Of a stretch of 64,000 nucleotides of DNA, positions 51,267 through 60,253 are shown in pieces. Each line of letters begins with the position of its first letter. Within the stretch, counting starts at the first letter, position 1. The notes beneath the pieces were generated by a model. That model was not told the origin of the DNA and ran no database searches. It saw only the letters and a program-made list of their open reading frames with translations. The DNA is from Rhodobacteraceae bacterium UBA6213 (GTDB lineage: Bacteria; Pseudomonadota; Alphaproteobacteria; Rhodobacterales; Rhodobacteraceae). The position numbers and the translations under genes are program-made. The stretch spans positions 168,623 to 232,622 of the forward strand of contig DISJ01000017.1 of assembly GCA_002421605.1 (NCBI GenBank), given 5' to 3'.

Positions 51267-52175
51267 TTACCCCCAGCCCCGCGCCACTACGGCCGCGCGC
51301 ATTTCCTGGCGGATGAACTCGATCAATTCGTCGGCGAAGATCGAGCGCGGAACTTCAGCGTTGACCACGGCGTAGGTCTTGAACGAGGTCGGCTCGGCGA
51401 TTGCGCGCACCGCGACGCCGGGGGTCGCGGTGGCGGCCATCGAAAACTCGTCCAGCACTGCCACGCCAAGGTTTGCCGCCACCAGCGATGCCACCGTTTG
51501 GCCGAACCGCGCCTGAATCGCCAGATCATAGACCAACCCATGTTCGCCAAACGGCGCCGCAAGGATCTGGCCATAGGGGTCGGCGGGGTCAATGCCAATC
51601 AGCGGCTCCGCCGCGAGTTGCGCAAGGGAAATCATCCGCTTGCCGGCCAGCGCGTGACCTTCTGGCACAAGCGCCACCAGCCGCCCCGCCGCCAGTGGAT
51701 GCGAGGTTAGGCCGGGGTGGTCGATCTTGAAGCTCATCGCCACTACTTCGCCCTTCTTCAAAAGCAGATAGTCGATGGTTTCCTCGATTTTGAGGATATT
51801 GATGTTCATGCGAAGAGCGGGAAACTTTTGCCGCAACTTTTTGACAGCGCGCGGCAGGATATGCTGCGAAATCGAGGGGGCGGAGGCAAAGGAGAATACG
51901 CCCCCTGCCCCCTGCTTCAGCGCGTCGATCGAAAATTGCAGATTCTCGACCTTGGAAAAAACCTCATTGATCTGCGCAAAGATCCCGTGCGCCTCGGTGG
52001 TAGGCACAAACCGGCCGTGATTGCGCGAGAATAACCGCAGGCCAAGCTGCCCCTCGGTGTGCTTCATCACTCGGCTGATGCCGGGCGCGGAAACGCCCAA
52101 CAGGTCTGCCGCACCCTTGACCGTGCCTGCCAGCATGATCGCGCGGATCACCTCGATCTGTCTGAGCGTCAGCAT
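51267..52175 (-). CDS. LysR-type transcriptional regulator of the catabolic cluster
   Basis: 302-aa regulator with an N-terminal winged helix (residues 1-60: LRQIEVIRAIMLAGTVKGAADLLGVSAPGISRVMKHTE) and a C-terminal effector-binding domain. The ATG at 52175 has GGAGG 9 nt upstream. It is divergent from the HMG-CoA-lyase-like gene, with a 121-nt AT-rich shared control region, the usual arrangement for a LysR regulator controlling the adjacent operon. The inducer is unknown. Confidence 0.9.
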   Translation of the reverse strand: MLTLRQIEVIRAIMLAGTVKGAADLLGVSAPGISRVMKHTEGQLGLRLFSRNHGRFVPTTEAHGIFAQINEVFSKVENLQFSIDALKQGAGGVFSFASAPSISQHILPRAVKKLRQKFPALRMNINILKIEETIDYLLLKKGEVVAMSFKIDHPGLTSHPLAAGRLVALVPEGHALAGKRMISLAQLAAEPLIGIDPADPYGQILAAPFGEHGLVYDLAIQARFGQTVASLVAANLGVAVLDEFSMAATATPGVAVRAIAEPTSFKTYAVVNAEVPRSIFADELIEFIRQEMRAAVVARGWG

Positions 52176-52197
52176 GGCCAACCTCCAGTACAAAAAT

Positions 52198-52241
52198 TAA
52201 CATCGTGTATTCTACAATGTCTATATCGATATTTGATGTTA
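52198..52241. promoter_or_regulatory. Probable LysR binding region
   Basis: Inverted repeat TAACATC (52198-52204) / GATGTTA (52235-52241) with a perfect 10-bp palindrome ATATCGATAT (52223-52232) inside. Located between the divergent regulator and the first catabolic gene, and markedly AT-rich. Likely regulator and RNA polymerase sites for both directions. Confidence 0.55.
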
Positions 52242-52296
52242 CGCGATACCGCGCCTAACCTCGGGGTGAGAGTCTGAGCCTTCTGTACGGCCAGAC

Positions 52297-53220
52297 ATGG
52301 AGCACGGCATGTATGACTTCGCCGGTAACGTCCTGATCGAGGATGAGTTTCTGCGCGATGGCTTGCAGAACGAGGCGCGTGCATTTTCGATAGATGAAAA
52401 GCTGCATTTCCTCGCCGGGCTGGAAGCGGCGGGGGTAAAGCGGATTCAGCTTGGCTCTTTCGTGCATCCAAAATGGGTGCCACAGATGGCCAACACCGAT
52501 GCGCTGTTCGCGCAGCTCTCGCCCAAGCCCGGCGTCACCTACACCGCGCTGATCCTCAATATGGCGGGGTTGGAACGGGCGTTGGCGGTGGGGGTGAAAC
52601 ATCTGTCGATTTCGGTTTCCGCGTCAGAAACCCACAGCCGCAAAAACCTGAACAAATCGGTCAATGAAGCGCGCGCACAGATCGTGGCGATCATCGAGCG
52701 CGCTTTGGGCGAGGGTGTCGCGGTGCGCGCAGGCATCCAGTCGGCGCTTGGCTGCGGCTTTGAAGGGCGCATCGACCCTGCACGGGTCGAAGCCATTGCG
52801 AAAAGCTACGGCGAAATCGGTGTGCAAGAGGTCAACATCGCCGATACGGCAGGGCTTGCGAACCCGGTGCAGGTGTATGGCCTGTGCACGCGTCTGCGCG
52901 ATGTGCTGCCCGATACCACCGCGCTTAGCCTGCATCTGCACGACACTCGCGGCCTCGGATTGGCCAACATGGTCGCAGGGTTGCAAGCGGGCGTGCGCAT
53001 TTTTGATGCCGCCCTTGGCGGGCTTGGCGGCTGCCCGTTCATCCCCAAGGCCACCGGCAATATCGCCACCGAAGATGCCGCATACGCGCTGGCCGAAATG
53101 GGCTTGGCCACCGGCATCGACCAACGCGCGCTAGGCGCATTGACGCGCGCGTTGGAAGTGCAGCTAGGGCGCGCCCTGCCCGGCCGTATGGCCCATATCG
53201 ACACCGGAGAAACCGCATGA
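52297..53220 (+). CDS. HMG-CoA lyase-like DRE-TIM enzyme
   Basis: 307-aa metal-dependent acyl-CoA lyase of the hydroxymethylglutaryl-CoA lyase type, TIM barrel. The N-terminal LRDGLQNE motif supplies the catalytic Arg-Asp pair, LHLHDTRGLGLANM gives the metal-binding histidines, and GGLGGCPFIPKATGNIATED holds the HMGL signature cysteine. It is the first gene of the cluster. The natural substrate need not be HMG-CoA: a hydroxy-acyl-CoA made by the other enzymes is equally possible. Stop overlaps the next gene by 4 nt. Confidence 0.85.
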   Translation: MEHGMYDFAGNVLIEDEFLRDGLQNEARAFSIDEKLHFLAGLEAAGVKRIQLGSFVHPKWVPQMANTDALFAQLSPKPGVTYTALILNMAGLERALAVGVKHLSISVSASETHSRKNLNKSVNEARAQIVAIIERALGEGVAVRAGIQSALGCGFEGRIDPARVEAIAKSYGEIGVQEVNIADTAGLANPVQVYGLCTRLRDVLPDTTALSLHLHDTRGLGLANMVAGLQAGVRIFDAALGGLGGCPFIPKATGNIATEDAAYALAEMGLATGIDQRALGALTRALEVQLGRALPGRMAHIDTGETA

Positions 53221-54068
53221 ACAGGCCCGTATCGCTTGCTTACCTCACCGTGCCGGGCCTCACCCCGGTCGAGCATACGCATATCGCCGCCGAGGCGGGC
53301 TATGACTACGTCAGCTTTCGCCTCATCAACCTTGGCGTACCGGGCGAACCCACGGTGGATCTGCTTTCGCCGATGATGCTGCGGCGCACCCGCGCGGCGC
53401 TGGCCGAAACTGGCCTGCGGCTTTTCGACATCGAACTGGCGCGCATCGTGCGCGAGGTTGACCCGAAAAGCTTTGTTCCCGCCTTCGAGGCCGGGGCAGA
53501 GTTGGGCGCGCGCCACGTCATCGCCTCGGCATGGACCAACGTGCGCAACGACCGCGATTTTATCGTGGAACGGTTCAGCGAAATTTGCGAACTCGCGGCA
53601 CCCTTTGGGCTGACGGTGAATCTTGAATTCCCCGCTTTTTCGCGACTTGCAAACCTCGCGGATGCGGTCGAGGTGCTCGACATGGCGACCCGCCCGAACG
53701 CCGGGTTGCTGATCGACACGCTTTATTGGCACTTCACCCGCGCGCGGCCGTCTGATCTGCGCATGGTGCGGCGCGATTGGATCAACTTTCTACACATCTG
53801 CGACGCGCCCGCCGACATTCCCGGCAGCCGCGAAGAGATGATGAATATCGCCCGCGAGGCGCGCCTTTACCCCGGCGAGGGCGCGATCGACCTTGCAGGT
53901 CTTGCCGCCTTGCTGCCGCAAGTGCCGCTGTCGATCGAACTGCCAAACGCAAAGCGCAGCGCAGAGCTTGGCCATCTGGGCCACGCGCGCCGCTGCCTTG
54001 AGGCGGCGCACAAGATATTTGACCGACAGAGCCACACGCCGCTGCCGCGCACCGGAACCGCTGGCTAG
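53217..54068 (+). CDS. Sugar phosphate isomerase/epimerase-type TIM barrel
   Basis: 283 aa of the AP-endonuclease-2 superfamily (xylose isomerase-like barrel). Landmarks: TPVEHTHIAAEAGYDYVSFR at the start, NLEFPAFSRLANLADAVEVLD in the middle, and DTLYWHFTR then HICDAPADIPGSREEMM and RLYPGEGAIDLAG. The metal-site Glu and Asp residues of the family appear present (LEFP, LLIDTLYWH). Overlaps the lyase gene by 4 nt, so they are coupled. Reaction unknown; a keto-hydroxyacid isomerase is a reasonable guess. Confidence 0.8.
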   Translation: MNRPVSLAYLTVPGLTPVEHTHIAAEAGYDYVSFRLINLGVPGEPTVDLLSPMMLRRTRAALAETGLRLFDIELARIVREVDPKSFVPAFEAGAELGARHVIASAWTNVRNDRDFIVERFSEICELAAPFGLTVNLEFPAFSRLANLADAVEVLDMATRPNAGLLIDTLYWHFTRARPSDLRMVRRDWINFLHICDAPADIPGSREEMMNIAREARLYPGEGAIDLAGLAALLPQVPLSIELPNAKRSAELGHLGHARRCLEAAHKIFDRQSHTPLPRTGTAG

Positions 54069-54095
54069 ATCAGCCCCTTTTCGAGGAGCCTTCAC

Positions 54096-55502
54096 ATGGC
54101 AAAAGACCTAACTGCAGCAGACGTTCAACAGGTAGCCGACATGGTGGCCCGCGCCCGCGTGGCGATGGAGGCGATCAAGGATTACGATCAGGCGCAGGTC
54201 GACCGGCTGGCGCAGGCACTTGGCTGGGCCTGCGGTAACGAAAAGACCTTTTTGCGCATCGCCCAGATGGGGGTCGATGAAAGCGGTATCGGCGATCGTG
54301 CGGGCCGCGCGGGCAAGCGATTCAAGATCCTCGGCGTTTTGCGCGATGCGTTACGCGGCAAGTCAGTGGGCGTGATCGAGGAAGACGAGGCCAAGGGCAT
54401 CACCAAGATCGGCAAACCCGCCGGGGTAATCGCCAGCCTGATCCCAACGACTAACCCGGAACTGACGCCCCCGGTGACTGGCATTTATGCGATCAAATGC
54501 AAAGATGCGGTGATCTTTTCGCCCCATCCGCGCTCCAAGAATACTACTTTTGAGATGGTTCGCGTGATGCGCGAGACACTCAAAAAACTGGGCGCGCCGG
54601 AAGATGTGTTCCAATGTGTGCAAAACCCCTCGATCCCGCTAACCGGCGAATTGATGGCGCAGTGCGACCTAACGCTGGCCACCGGCGGTAAGCCGATGGT
54701 TAAGGCTGCCTATTCCTCGGGCAAGCCCGCCTATGGCGTGGGTGCCGGAAACTCGACCATGGTGATCGACGAAACCGCTGACATTGCGGAAGCGGCCAAT
54801 TTTTCGCGCGTTTCGAAAACCTCTGACTTTGGTTCGGGCTGCTCGGCCGACGGCAACCTGCTGATTGACGAGCGCGTCTATGACGCGATGCGCGCGGCGC
54901 TGGTGGCCGAGGGCGGCTATCTGTGCAACGCCGAGGAAAAAGCGCTGCTGGAACGCGCGCTGTGGGATGCAAAGGGCGCGCGCACCATCAACACCGTCGC
55001 GGTCAAGGCGCAGAAAATCGCTGAAGTCGCCGGATTCACCATACCCGATGATCGCAAGTTCATCATGGTCGAACAAGACGAGATCGGCAAAGAGCACAAG
55101 TTTTCGTCTGAAAAACTTAGCGTTGTCATGGCCTTGTTCAAATACAACGGGTTTGATGACGCGCTAGAAAAGGTGGTGCAGATTTACGAGGTCGGCGGCA
55201 AAGGCCACAGCTGCGGCATCTATTCCTTTGATGATGACCACATCGCGCGGCTTGCCGCCGTTGCTCCTGTTTCGCGCATGATGGTGCGCCAGCCGCAATC
55301 AAAGGCCAATGCGGGCAGCTTTTCCAACGGTATGCCGATGACTTCCAGCCTTGGCTGTGGCATTTGGGGTGGCAACATCACCAACGAAAACGTCAGCCTC
55401 AAGCACTACATGAACGTCACTTGGGTCAGCCGCCCGATTGCCGAGGACCGCCCTTCTGACGCCGAGCTTTTTGGCGAGTTCTACAACAGCGAGGTAATGT
55501 GA
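54096..55502 (+). CDS. CoA-acylating aldehyde dehydrogenase
   Basis: 468-aa NAD(P)+- and CoA-dependent enzyme turning an aldehyde into an acyl-CoA (or the reverse). The catalytic Cys249 lies in SDFGSGCSADG; the motif FSPHPRSKN (141-149) is typical of the acylating branch, and the Rossmann-type LIPTTNPE is at 115-122. Closest known functions include sulfoacetaldehyde and acetaldehyde dehydrogenases, but no sulfonate genes are nearby, so I leave the substrate open. GAGGAG precedes the ATG. Coupled to the ThDP gene (stop overlap). Confidence 0.85.
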   Translation: MAKDLTAADVQQVADMVARARVAMEAIKDYDQAQVDRLAQALGWACGNEKTFLRIAQMGVDESGIGDRAGRAGKRFKILGVLRDALRGKSVGVIEEDEAKGITKIGKPAGVIASLIPTTNPELTPPVTGIYAIKCKDAVIFSPHPRSKNTTFEMVRVMRETLKKLGAPEDVFQCVQNPSIPLTGELMAQCDLTLATGGKPMVKAAYSSGKPAYGVGAGNSTMVIDETADIAEAANFSRVSKTSDFGSGCSADGNLLIDERVYDAMRAALVAEGGYLCNAEEKALLERALWDAKGARTINTVAVKAQKIAEVAGFTIPDDRKFIMVEQDEIGKEHKFSSEKLSVVMALFKYNGFDDALEKVVQIYEVGGKGHSCGIYSFDDDHIARLAAVAPVSRMMVRQPQSKANAGSFSNGMPMTSSLGCGIWGGNITNENVSLKHYMNVTWVSRPIAEDRPSDAELFGEFYNSEVM

Positions 55503-57277
55503 TGGCCAAAGACCTGATCGCCCCGCAACTTGTGCGCTATCTGGAAGGGCGCGGCGTTCGGCACGTGTTTGGCCTATGCGGGCACACCAATATCGCGGTG
55601 CTTTCGGCGATGGCCAACAGCCAGCTGCAATTTGTCAACGTGCGCCACGAACAGATCGCCGCTCACGCCGCCGATGGCTATGCGCGCGTTACCGGCAAGG
55701 CTTCGGTGCTGCTGTCGCACTTGTCGCCGGGGCTGACCAACGCGGCAACCGGGGTGGCGAATGCCGCACTTGATTGCATTCCGATGGTGGTGATCGCGGG
55801 CGATGTTCCCAGCTATTACTACGGCAAGCACCCGCACCAAGAGGTGAACCTGCACGCCGATGCCAGCCAATATGAAATCTACCGCCCCTTCGTGAAGCGG
55901 GCATGGCGCGTTGATACGCCGGAACTGTTGCCGGAAATCCTTGAAAAAGCGTTTCTACTGGCCGAAAGCGGGCAACCCGGCCCGGTGCTGGTGAACGTGC
56001 CGATGGACTTTTTCTCGGCCGAAATTGACGTGGCACTTTGGGATCGACTTGGCGCCAACGCGAAAACGCTGGTCAAACCTTCGATCGACGATGGGACCGC
56101 GCAGGCGATCATTTTGCGGCTGCTCGATGCCAAAAACCCGGTGATCTACGCAGGCGGTGGCGTGGCGCTGGCCCGCGCTTGGGAGGAATTGCGCGCGCTG
56201 GTCGATCATTTGCAACTGCCCGTGGCTCACAGCCTGATGGGCAAAGGCTGTCTGCCCGATGACCACCCGCTTGTGTTGGGCATGACCGGCTTTTGGGGCA
56301 CCAGTTTCACCAACCAGACCACCCGCACCGCAGACCTGATCCTCGGCCTTGGCACTCGCTTTAAAGAGGCGGATTGTTCCTCTTGGGAACTGCAATACAC
56401 CTTTGACATCGGCGCGGCGGGCGCAAAGCTGATCCATATTGATATCGAACCGGCCGAGATCGGGCGCAATTATCCCACCGAAATCGGTGTGGTGGCAGAC
56501 TTAAAATCGGCGCTGCGGGTGTTGGTGCGAGTTGCGAAAGAGATGGTGCCAAAGGGCGTGCAGCGCCCCGCGCTGGTGCAATCCATCGCCGCGTTCCGCA
56601 CCGATTTTGCCGCAAAGAACATGGAAATGCAGCGCTCCGAAGCCTTCCCGATGATGCCCGAACGTATTCTGGCCGATCTGCGCGCCGAAATGCCGCACGA
56701 TGCGATTCTGACCTCGGATGTGGGTTGGAACAAGAATGGCGTGGCGCAGCAGTTCGACATTCTGACCCCCGGTTCGATCCTCATTCCGGGCGGCTTCGCG
56801 ACCATGGGCTTTGGCCCGCCCGCTGCGCTCGGCGCCAAGATCGCGGCACCTGAACGGGTAGTGATCAGCCTTGTCGGTGATGGTGGCTTTGGTCAGAATC
56901 CGGCAGTGCTGGCCACTGCTGTGGCCGAAGGGCTGGCGGTGGTCTGGGTGGTAATGAACAACAACGCCTTTGGCACCATCGCCGGGCTGCAATTGGCGCA
57001 TTATGGGCTAACCTACGGTACTACCTTCCAAAAAACCGAAGAACCGATGGGGCAAACCCCCGACTACGCCGCTATCGCGCGTGCCTATGGCTGCGACGGT
57101 GTGCGCGTGGCCACCGCGGCAGAGTTTCGCCCCGCGCTGGCCGCCGCCATCGCCTCAGGGCGGCCCACGGTGATTGACGTGGCGATGGTCAACAGCCCCA
57201 CACCGACCTCGGGGCATTGGAACATTCTCGATATCTACAGCCCCGGCAAAAAGGTCGGGCACGTTACAACGAACTGA
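55502..57277 (+). CDS. ThDP-dependent enzyme (acetolactate synthase/decarboxylase superfamily)
   Basis: 591 aa with all three ThDP domains. Catalytic Glu50 (RHEQIAAHAADGYARVTG), central FAD/PPi-type domain, and the ThDP motif GDGGFGQN (459-466) ending at NNN (486-488). At least ten subfamilies share this pattern, including acetolactate synthase, oxalyl-CoA decarboxylase and sulfoacetaldehyde acetyltransferase. Being next to an acylating aldehyde dehydrogenase, a 2-oxoacid decarboxylase giving the aldehyde is the most sensible guess. The ATG at 55502 shares a base with the upstream stop; the GTG at 55499 is an alternative. Confidence 0.83.
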   Translation: MAKDLIAPQLVRYLEGRGVRHVFGLCGHTNIAVLSAMANSQLQFVNVRHEQIAAHAADGYARVTGKASVLLSHLSPGLTNAATGVANAALDCIPMVVIAGDVPSYYYGKHPHQEVNLHADASQYEIYRPFVKRAWRVDTPELLPEILEKAFLLAESGQPGPVLVNVPMDFFSAEIDVALWDRLGANAKTLVKPSIDDGTAQAIILRLLDAKNPVIYAGGGVALARAWEELRALVDHLQLPVAHSLMGKGCLPDDHPLVLGMTGFWGTSFTNQTTRTADLILGLGTRFKEADCSSWELQYTFDIGAAGAKLIHIDIEPAEIGRNYPTEIGVVADLKSALRVLVRVAKEMVPKGVQRPALVQSIAAFRTDFAAKNMEMQRSEAFPMMPERILADLRAEMPHDAILTSDVGWNKNGVAQQFDILTPGSILIPGGFATMGFGPPAALGAKIAAPERVVISLVGDGGFGQNPAVLATAVAEGLAVVWVVMNNNAFGTIAGLQLAHYGLTYGTTFQKTEEPMGQTPDYAAIARAYGCDGVRVATAAEFRPALAAAIASGRPTVIDVAMVNSPTPTSGHWNILDIYSPGKKVGHVTTN

Positions 57278-57387
57278 ATGGGGGGCGGGGCAACGGCCGC
57301 ATAGTACCTGCTATCCCTCCGCGATTGGGTTTGCACGCCACCCGGTGCGCGGATAGTTTGCAGCAAACCCGGCCAAGGGAGACCCCC

Positions 57388-59205
57388 ATGCAACGCTGTA
57401 TCTCGTCGCTGTCCTTTTCGGACCCACTGGCCGAGAAAATCCGTGCCGCAGCCGAGGCAGGCTTTGAGGGAATCGAGATTTTCCGCGAAGATATCGTGGG
57501 CTTTGACGGTACCCCCGGAGACATCGCAGCGCTTGCGCGCACCTCGGGCATCGCCATCACCAGCCTGCAATCCTTGCGCGACTGGGAAGGCTCGCCCGAT
57601 GATCGCCGAACCTGGTGCGACACACAGGCTGCGCGTTTTCTAGATCTTTCAGTCCGGCTTGGTGCGCCGCTGCTGGTGGTCTGCGCCAACACCCGCGCCG
57701 ATACGCTGGCCGACCCGGCCCGCGCGGCAGCCGACCTTGCGCGGCTGGCCGACATGGCTGCGGAGCGCGGGCTCAAGATTGGCTACGAGGCGCTGGTCAC
57801 CTCGACCCATGTGAAGACCTATGCAACGGCCTGGGACATCGTGCAGCGCGCGGCGCGGCCGAACCTTGGGCTGGTAGTCAACGCCATTCACACCTTCGCC
57901 GCCGATGCGGGGCTAGAGGGGCTGGCGCATATCGACATGGCGCGGGTGTTCCTAGTGCATCTGGCCGACGCCCCTACCACCCGCATCGACCCGCGTCTGA
58001 TGACCGAAAGCTTCCGCCTGCTGCCCGGTCAGGGCAACCTTCCGGTCGCCGCACTTTACGCAAGCCTTCTGGCACGCGGCTACACCGGCCCGATGTCGAT
58101 GGAGATTTTCAATGACCAGTTGCGCGCGCTGGAGCCCGCGCTGATCGCGCGCGATGCAATGCGCGCCTACGACCTGCTTGAAGACCGGATGGCCGCCGAT
58201 GGTGCTGCCCTTTCTGCGGTCGAACGGGTGGCCTTCATCGAACTCGTCTGCGGCGGGCAGGAAGCCGAGGCGCTGGCCGTGTTGTTGAGCGCGATGGGGT
58301 TTGCAAAAACCCACGCGGGCGCGGCGCTCGCCGCCTATGCACAAGGCGAAATCACGATTTTGCTCAACCGCGCCGAGACGGGGCTAGCGCATTCGCTTTA
58401 CCTTATGCAGGGGCTTGGCGTGGCCTCGCTCGGCTTGCAGGTTTCGCAAATGGCGCCCTTTGCCAAGGCGCTCGAACCCGGCGCCAAGGCCGGGGGGCAT
58501 GATCTGGCGCTGGTTCGCGGCCCCGGCGGCAGCGCCTTTTACCTGCTCGACAAGCCGTTGCCCGAAACCGCGCTGTTCCGGCGCGCATTGGCGCCGGTCA
58601 AGGGCGCGGGCACAGGTGGGGGGTTGACCCACATCGACCACTTCGCGCAAGCGCTGGTGCCCAACCTTTTCCTTTCGGCGCTGCTGTTTTACCGCGCGAT
58701 CTTTGATTTCCGCTCGGAATCGCAGCGCGACGTGCTTGACCCGCACGGAACGGTGCATAGCCGCGTGGTGGCGAACGACGACGGATCGGTGCGCCTGTCG
58801 CTCAATTCATCGCTAAGCGCTGGCACTTCAACCACCCGGTTTCTGGAAAAGGCGGGCTATGCGGCGTGGCACCATTTTGCTTTCGCCACCGCCGATATCT
58901 TTGCCGTCGCGGCCACGCTGCCGCAGGCGCAGGTGCTGCAAATGCCGCCCAACTACTACGACGATCTCAACTTGCGCTTCGATCTGCCCGCGCCGCTGGT
59001 TGAGCGGATGCGTGGCCTGAACATTCTTTACGACCGCGACGGGTCGGGCGAATATTTCCAGCTTTATACCCGCGCGATCAATGGCTTGTTCTTTGAAGTC
59101 GTGCAGCGCGAAGGTTATGCGGGGTTGGGTGCGCCCAACGCCGGCGTGCGCATGCAAGCGCAGTCGCGCGAATACGAAGCGCAGCACGCGCTTGACATGT
59201 TCTGA
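57388..59205 (+). CDS. Fused sugar-isomerase-like (DSD type) and HPPD-like dioxygenase protein
   Basis: 605 aa, two domains. Residues 1-270 are a TIM barrel of the 3-dehydroshikimate dehydratase (QuiC1-like) family. Residues 280-605 are a vicinal-oxygen-chelate domain like 4-hydroxyphenylpyruvate dioxygenase, with His415 or His418 (THIDHFAQAL), His495 or His496 (WHHFAFA) and Glu570 (FFEVVQREGYAGLG) as likely iron ligands. In the barrel, Glu134 and Glu239 are kept, but the positions equivalent to QuiC1 Asp165 and Gln191 read Asn165 and His191. So 3-dehydroshikimate dehydration is uncertain. AAGGGAGA precedes the ATG. Last gene of the cluster. Confidence 0.82.
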   Translation: MQRCISSLSFSDPLAEKIRAAAEAGFEGIEIFREDIVGFDGTPGDIAALARTSGIAITSLQSLRDWEGSPDDRRTWCDTQAARFLDLSVRLGAPLLVVCANTRADTLADPARAAADLARLADMAAERGLKIGYEALVTSTHVKTYATAWDIVQRAARPNLGLVVNAIHTFAADAGLEGLAHIDMARVFLVHLADAPTTRIDPRLMTESFRLLPGQGNLPVAALYASLLARGYTGPMSMEIFNDQLRALEPALIARDAMRAYDLLEDRMAADGAALSAVERVAFIELVCGGQEAEALAVLLSAMGFAKTHAGAALAAYAQGEITILLNRAETGLAHSLYLMQGLGVASLGLQVSQMAPFAKALEPGAKAGGHDLALVRGPGGSAFYLLDKPLPETALFRRALAPVKGAGTGGGLTHIDHFAQALVPNLFLSALLFYRAIFDFRSESQRDVLDPHGTVHSRVVANDDGSVRLSLNSSLSAGTSTTRFLEKAGYAAWHHFAFATADIFAVAATLPQAQVLQMPPNYYDDLNLRFDLPAPLVERMRGLNILYDRDGSGEYFQLYTRAINGLFFEVVQREGYAGLGAPNAGVRMQAQSREYEAQHALDMF

Positions 59206-59235
59206 TCGGCGCGGGTGCCTGCTCGGGCTTTCGCC

Positions 59236-60162
59236 TTAGACTCCAAGGCACCAGCGCATGATCGCCTTTTGCGCGTGCAGCCGGTTTTCGGCCTCGTCAA
59301 ATACCACCGAGGCCGGGCCGTCCATCACCGCGCTTGTCACCTCGTCGTTGCGGTGCGCAGGTAGGCAATGCATGAACAGCGCATCGGGCTTGGCCGCCGC
59401 CATCAGCGCCTCATTGACCTGATAGCCGCGCAACTGGTTGTGCCGCCGCTCCTTGGCCGATTCCGGGTCGTGCATCGAAACCCAAGTATCCGTGACCACC
59501 AGATCGGCCCCCGCAACGGCCTTGTAGGGATCACGCTCGATGCGCGCATCTGCGCCTTGGGCACGCGCAAAATCGACCCAAGCGCGTTCGGGGTCGAGCG
59601 GTTCGGGGCCGGTAAAGGTGAAATCAAAGCCAAATTGCCCCGCCGCGTGCAGGAAGCTTGCGCAGACGTTGTTTCCGTCGCCCGACCAAACCACCTTTTT
59701 GCCTGCAATCGGGCCGCGACGTTCCTCGTAGGTCATCACGTCGGCCATGATCTGGCAGGGATGGGTGCGGTTGGTCAGCCCGTTGATTACCGGCACTGTG
59801 GCGTGTTCGGCCATTTCCTGCAGTGTCGCTTCTTCAAACGTGCGGATCATGATCAGATCGACGTAGCGGCTGAGCACGCGGGCGGTATCGGCAATCGTTT
59901 CGCCGTGGCCAAGCTGCATTTCGCGGCCCGAAAGCACCATCGTCTGCCCGCCCATCTGGCGCACGCCGACATCAAAAGAAACACGGGTTCGGGTCGAGGG
60001 TTTCTCAAAAATCAACGCCACCATGCGGCCTGCCAGCGGCTGCTCGTCATCGGGGGCACCGCGTGGGCGGCCATTCCGAGCGCTCTTCATGGCGCGCGCG
60101 CTGTCGATCATGGCGCGCAGGGCGGCAGGGTCAGTGGTGTGGATATCGAGGAAATGAAGCAT
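59236..60162 (-). CDS. argF: Ornithine carbamoyltransferase
   Basis: 308-aa enzyme making citrulline from ornithine and carbamoyl phosphate in arginine synthesis. STRTR (56-60) binds carbamoyl phosphate, HPCQ (in NRTHPCQIMAD) and HCLPAHR are the ornithine-side motifs; all are intact. The start MLHFLDIHTTDPAALR at 60162 is the normal family opening. It follows argD by 91 nt on the same strand, so argD-argF form the usual Rhodobacterales pair. Confidence 0.95.
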   Translation of the reverse strand: MLHFLDIHTTDPAALRAMIDSARAMKSARNGRPRGAPDDEQPLAGRMVALIFEKPSTRTRVSFDVGVRQMGGQTMVLSGREMQLGHGETIADTARVLSRYVDLIMIRTFEEATLQEMAEHATVPVINGLTNRTHPCQIMADVMTYEERRGPIAGKKVVWSGDGNNVCASFLHAAGQFGFDFTFTGPEPLDPERAWVDFARAQGADARIERDPYKAVAGADLVVTDTWVSMHDPESAKERRHNQLRGYQVNEALMAAAKPDALFMHCLPAHRNDEVTSAVMDGPASVVFDEAENRLHAQKAIMRWCLGV

Positions 60163-60253
60163 CGTTCGGTCTTTCTTGAGAGCGGGTGCGGGGGCCTGCC
60201 CCCACTGGCTTCGCGGCCAATCCCCCCCGAGGGTATTTTGCAATGAAAAAGCG

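Noticed and set aside
54096..57277. Sulfoacetaldehyde or taurine degradation operon
   Set aside because: The aldehyde dehydrogenase and ThDP enzyme resemble members of those pathways, but no sulfonate transporter, phosphotransacetylase or sulfite exporter is present, and neighbours (HMGL-like, isomerase, DSD-HPPD fusion) do not fit.
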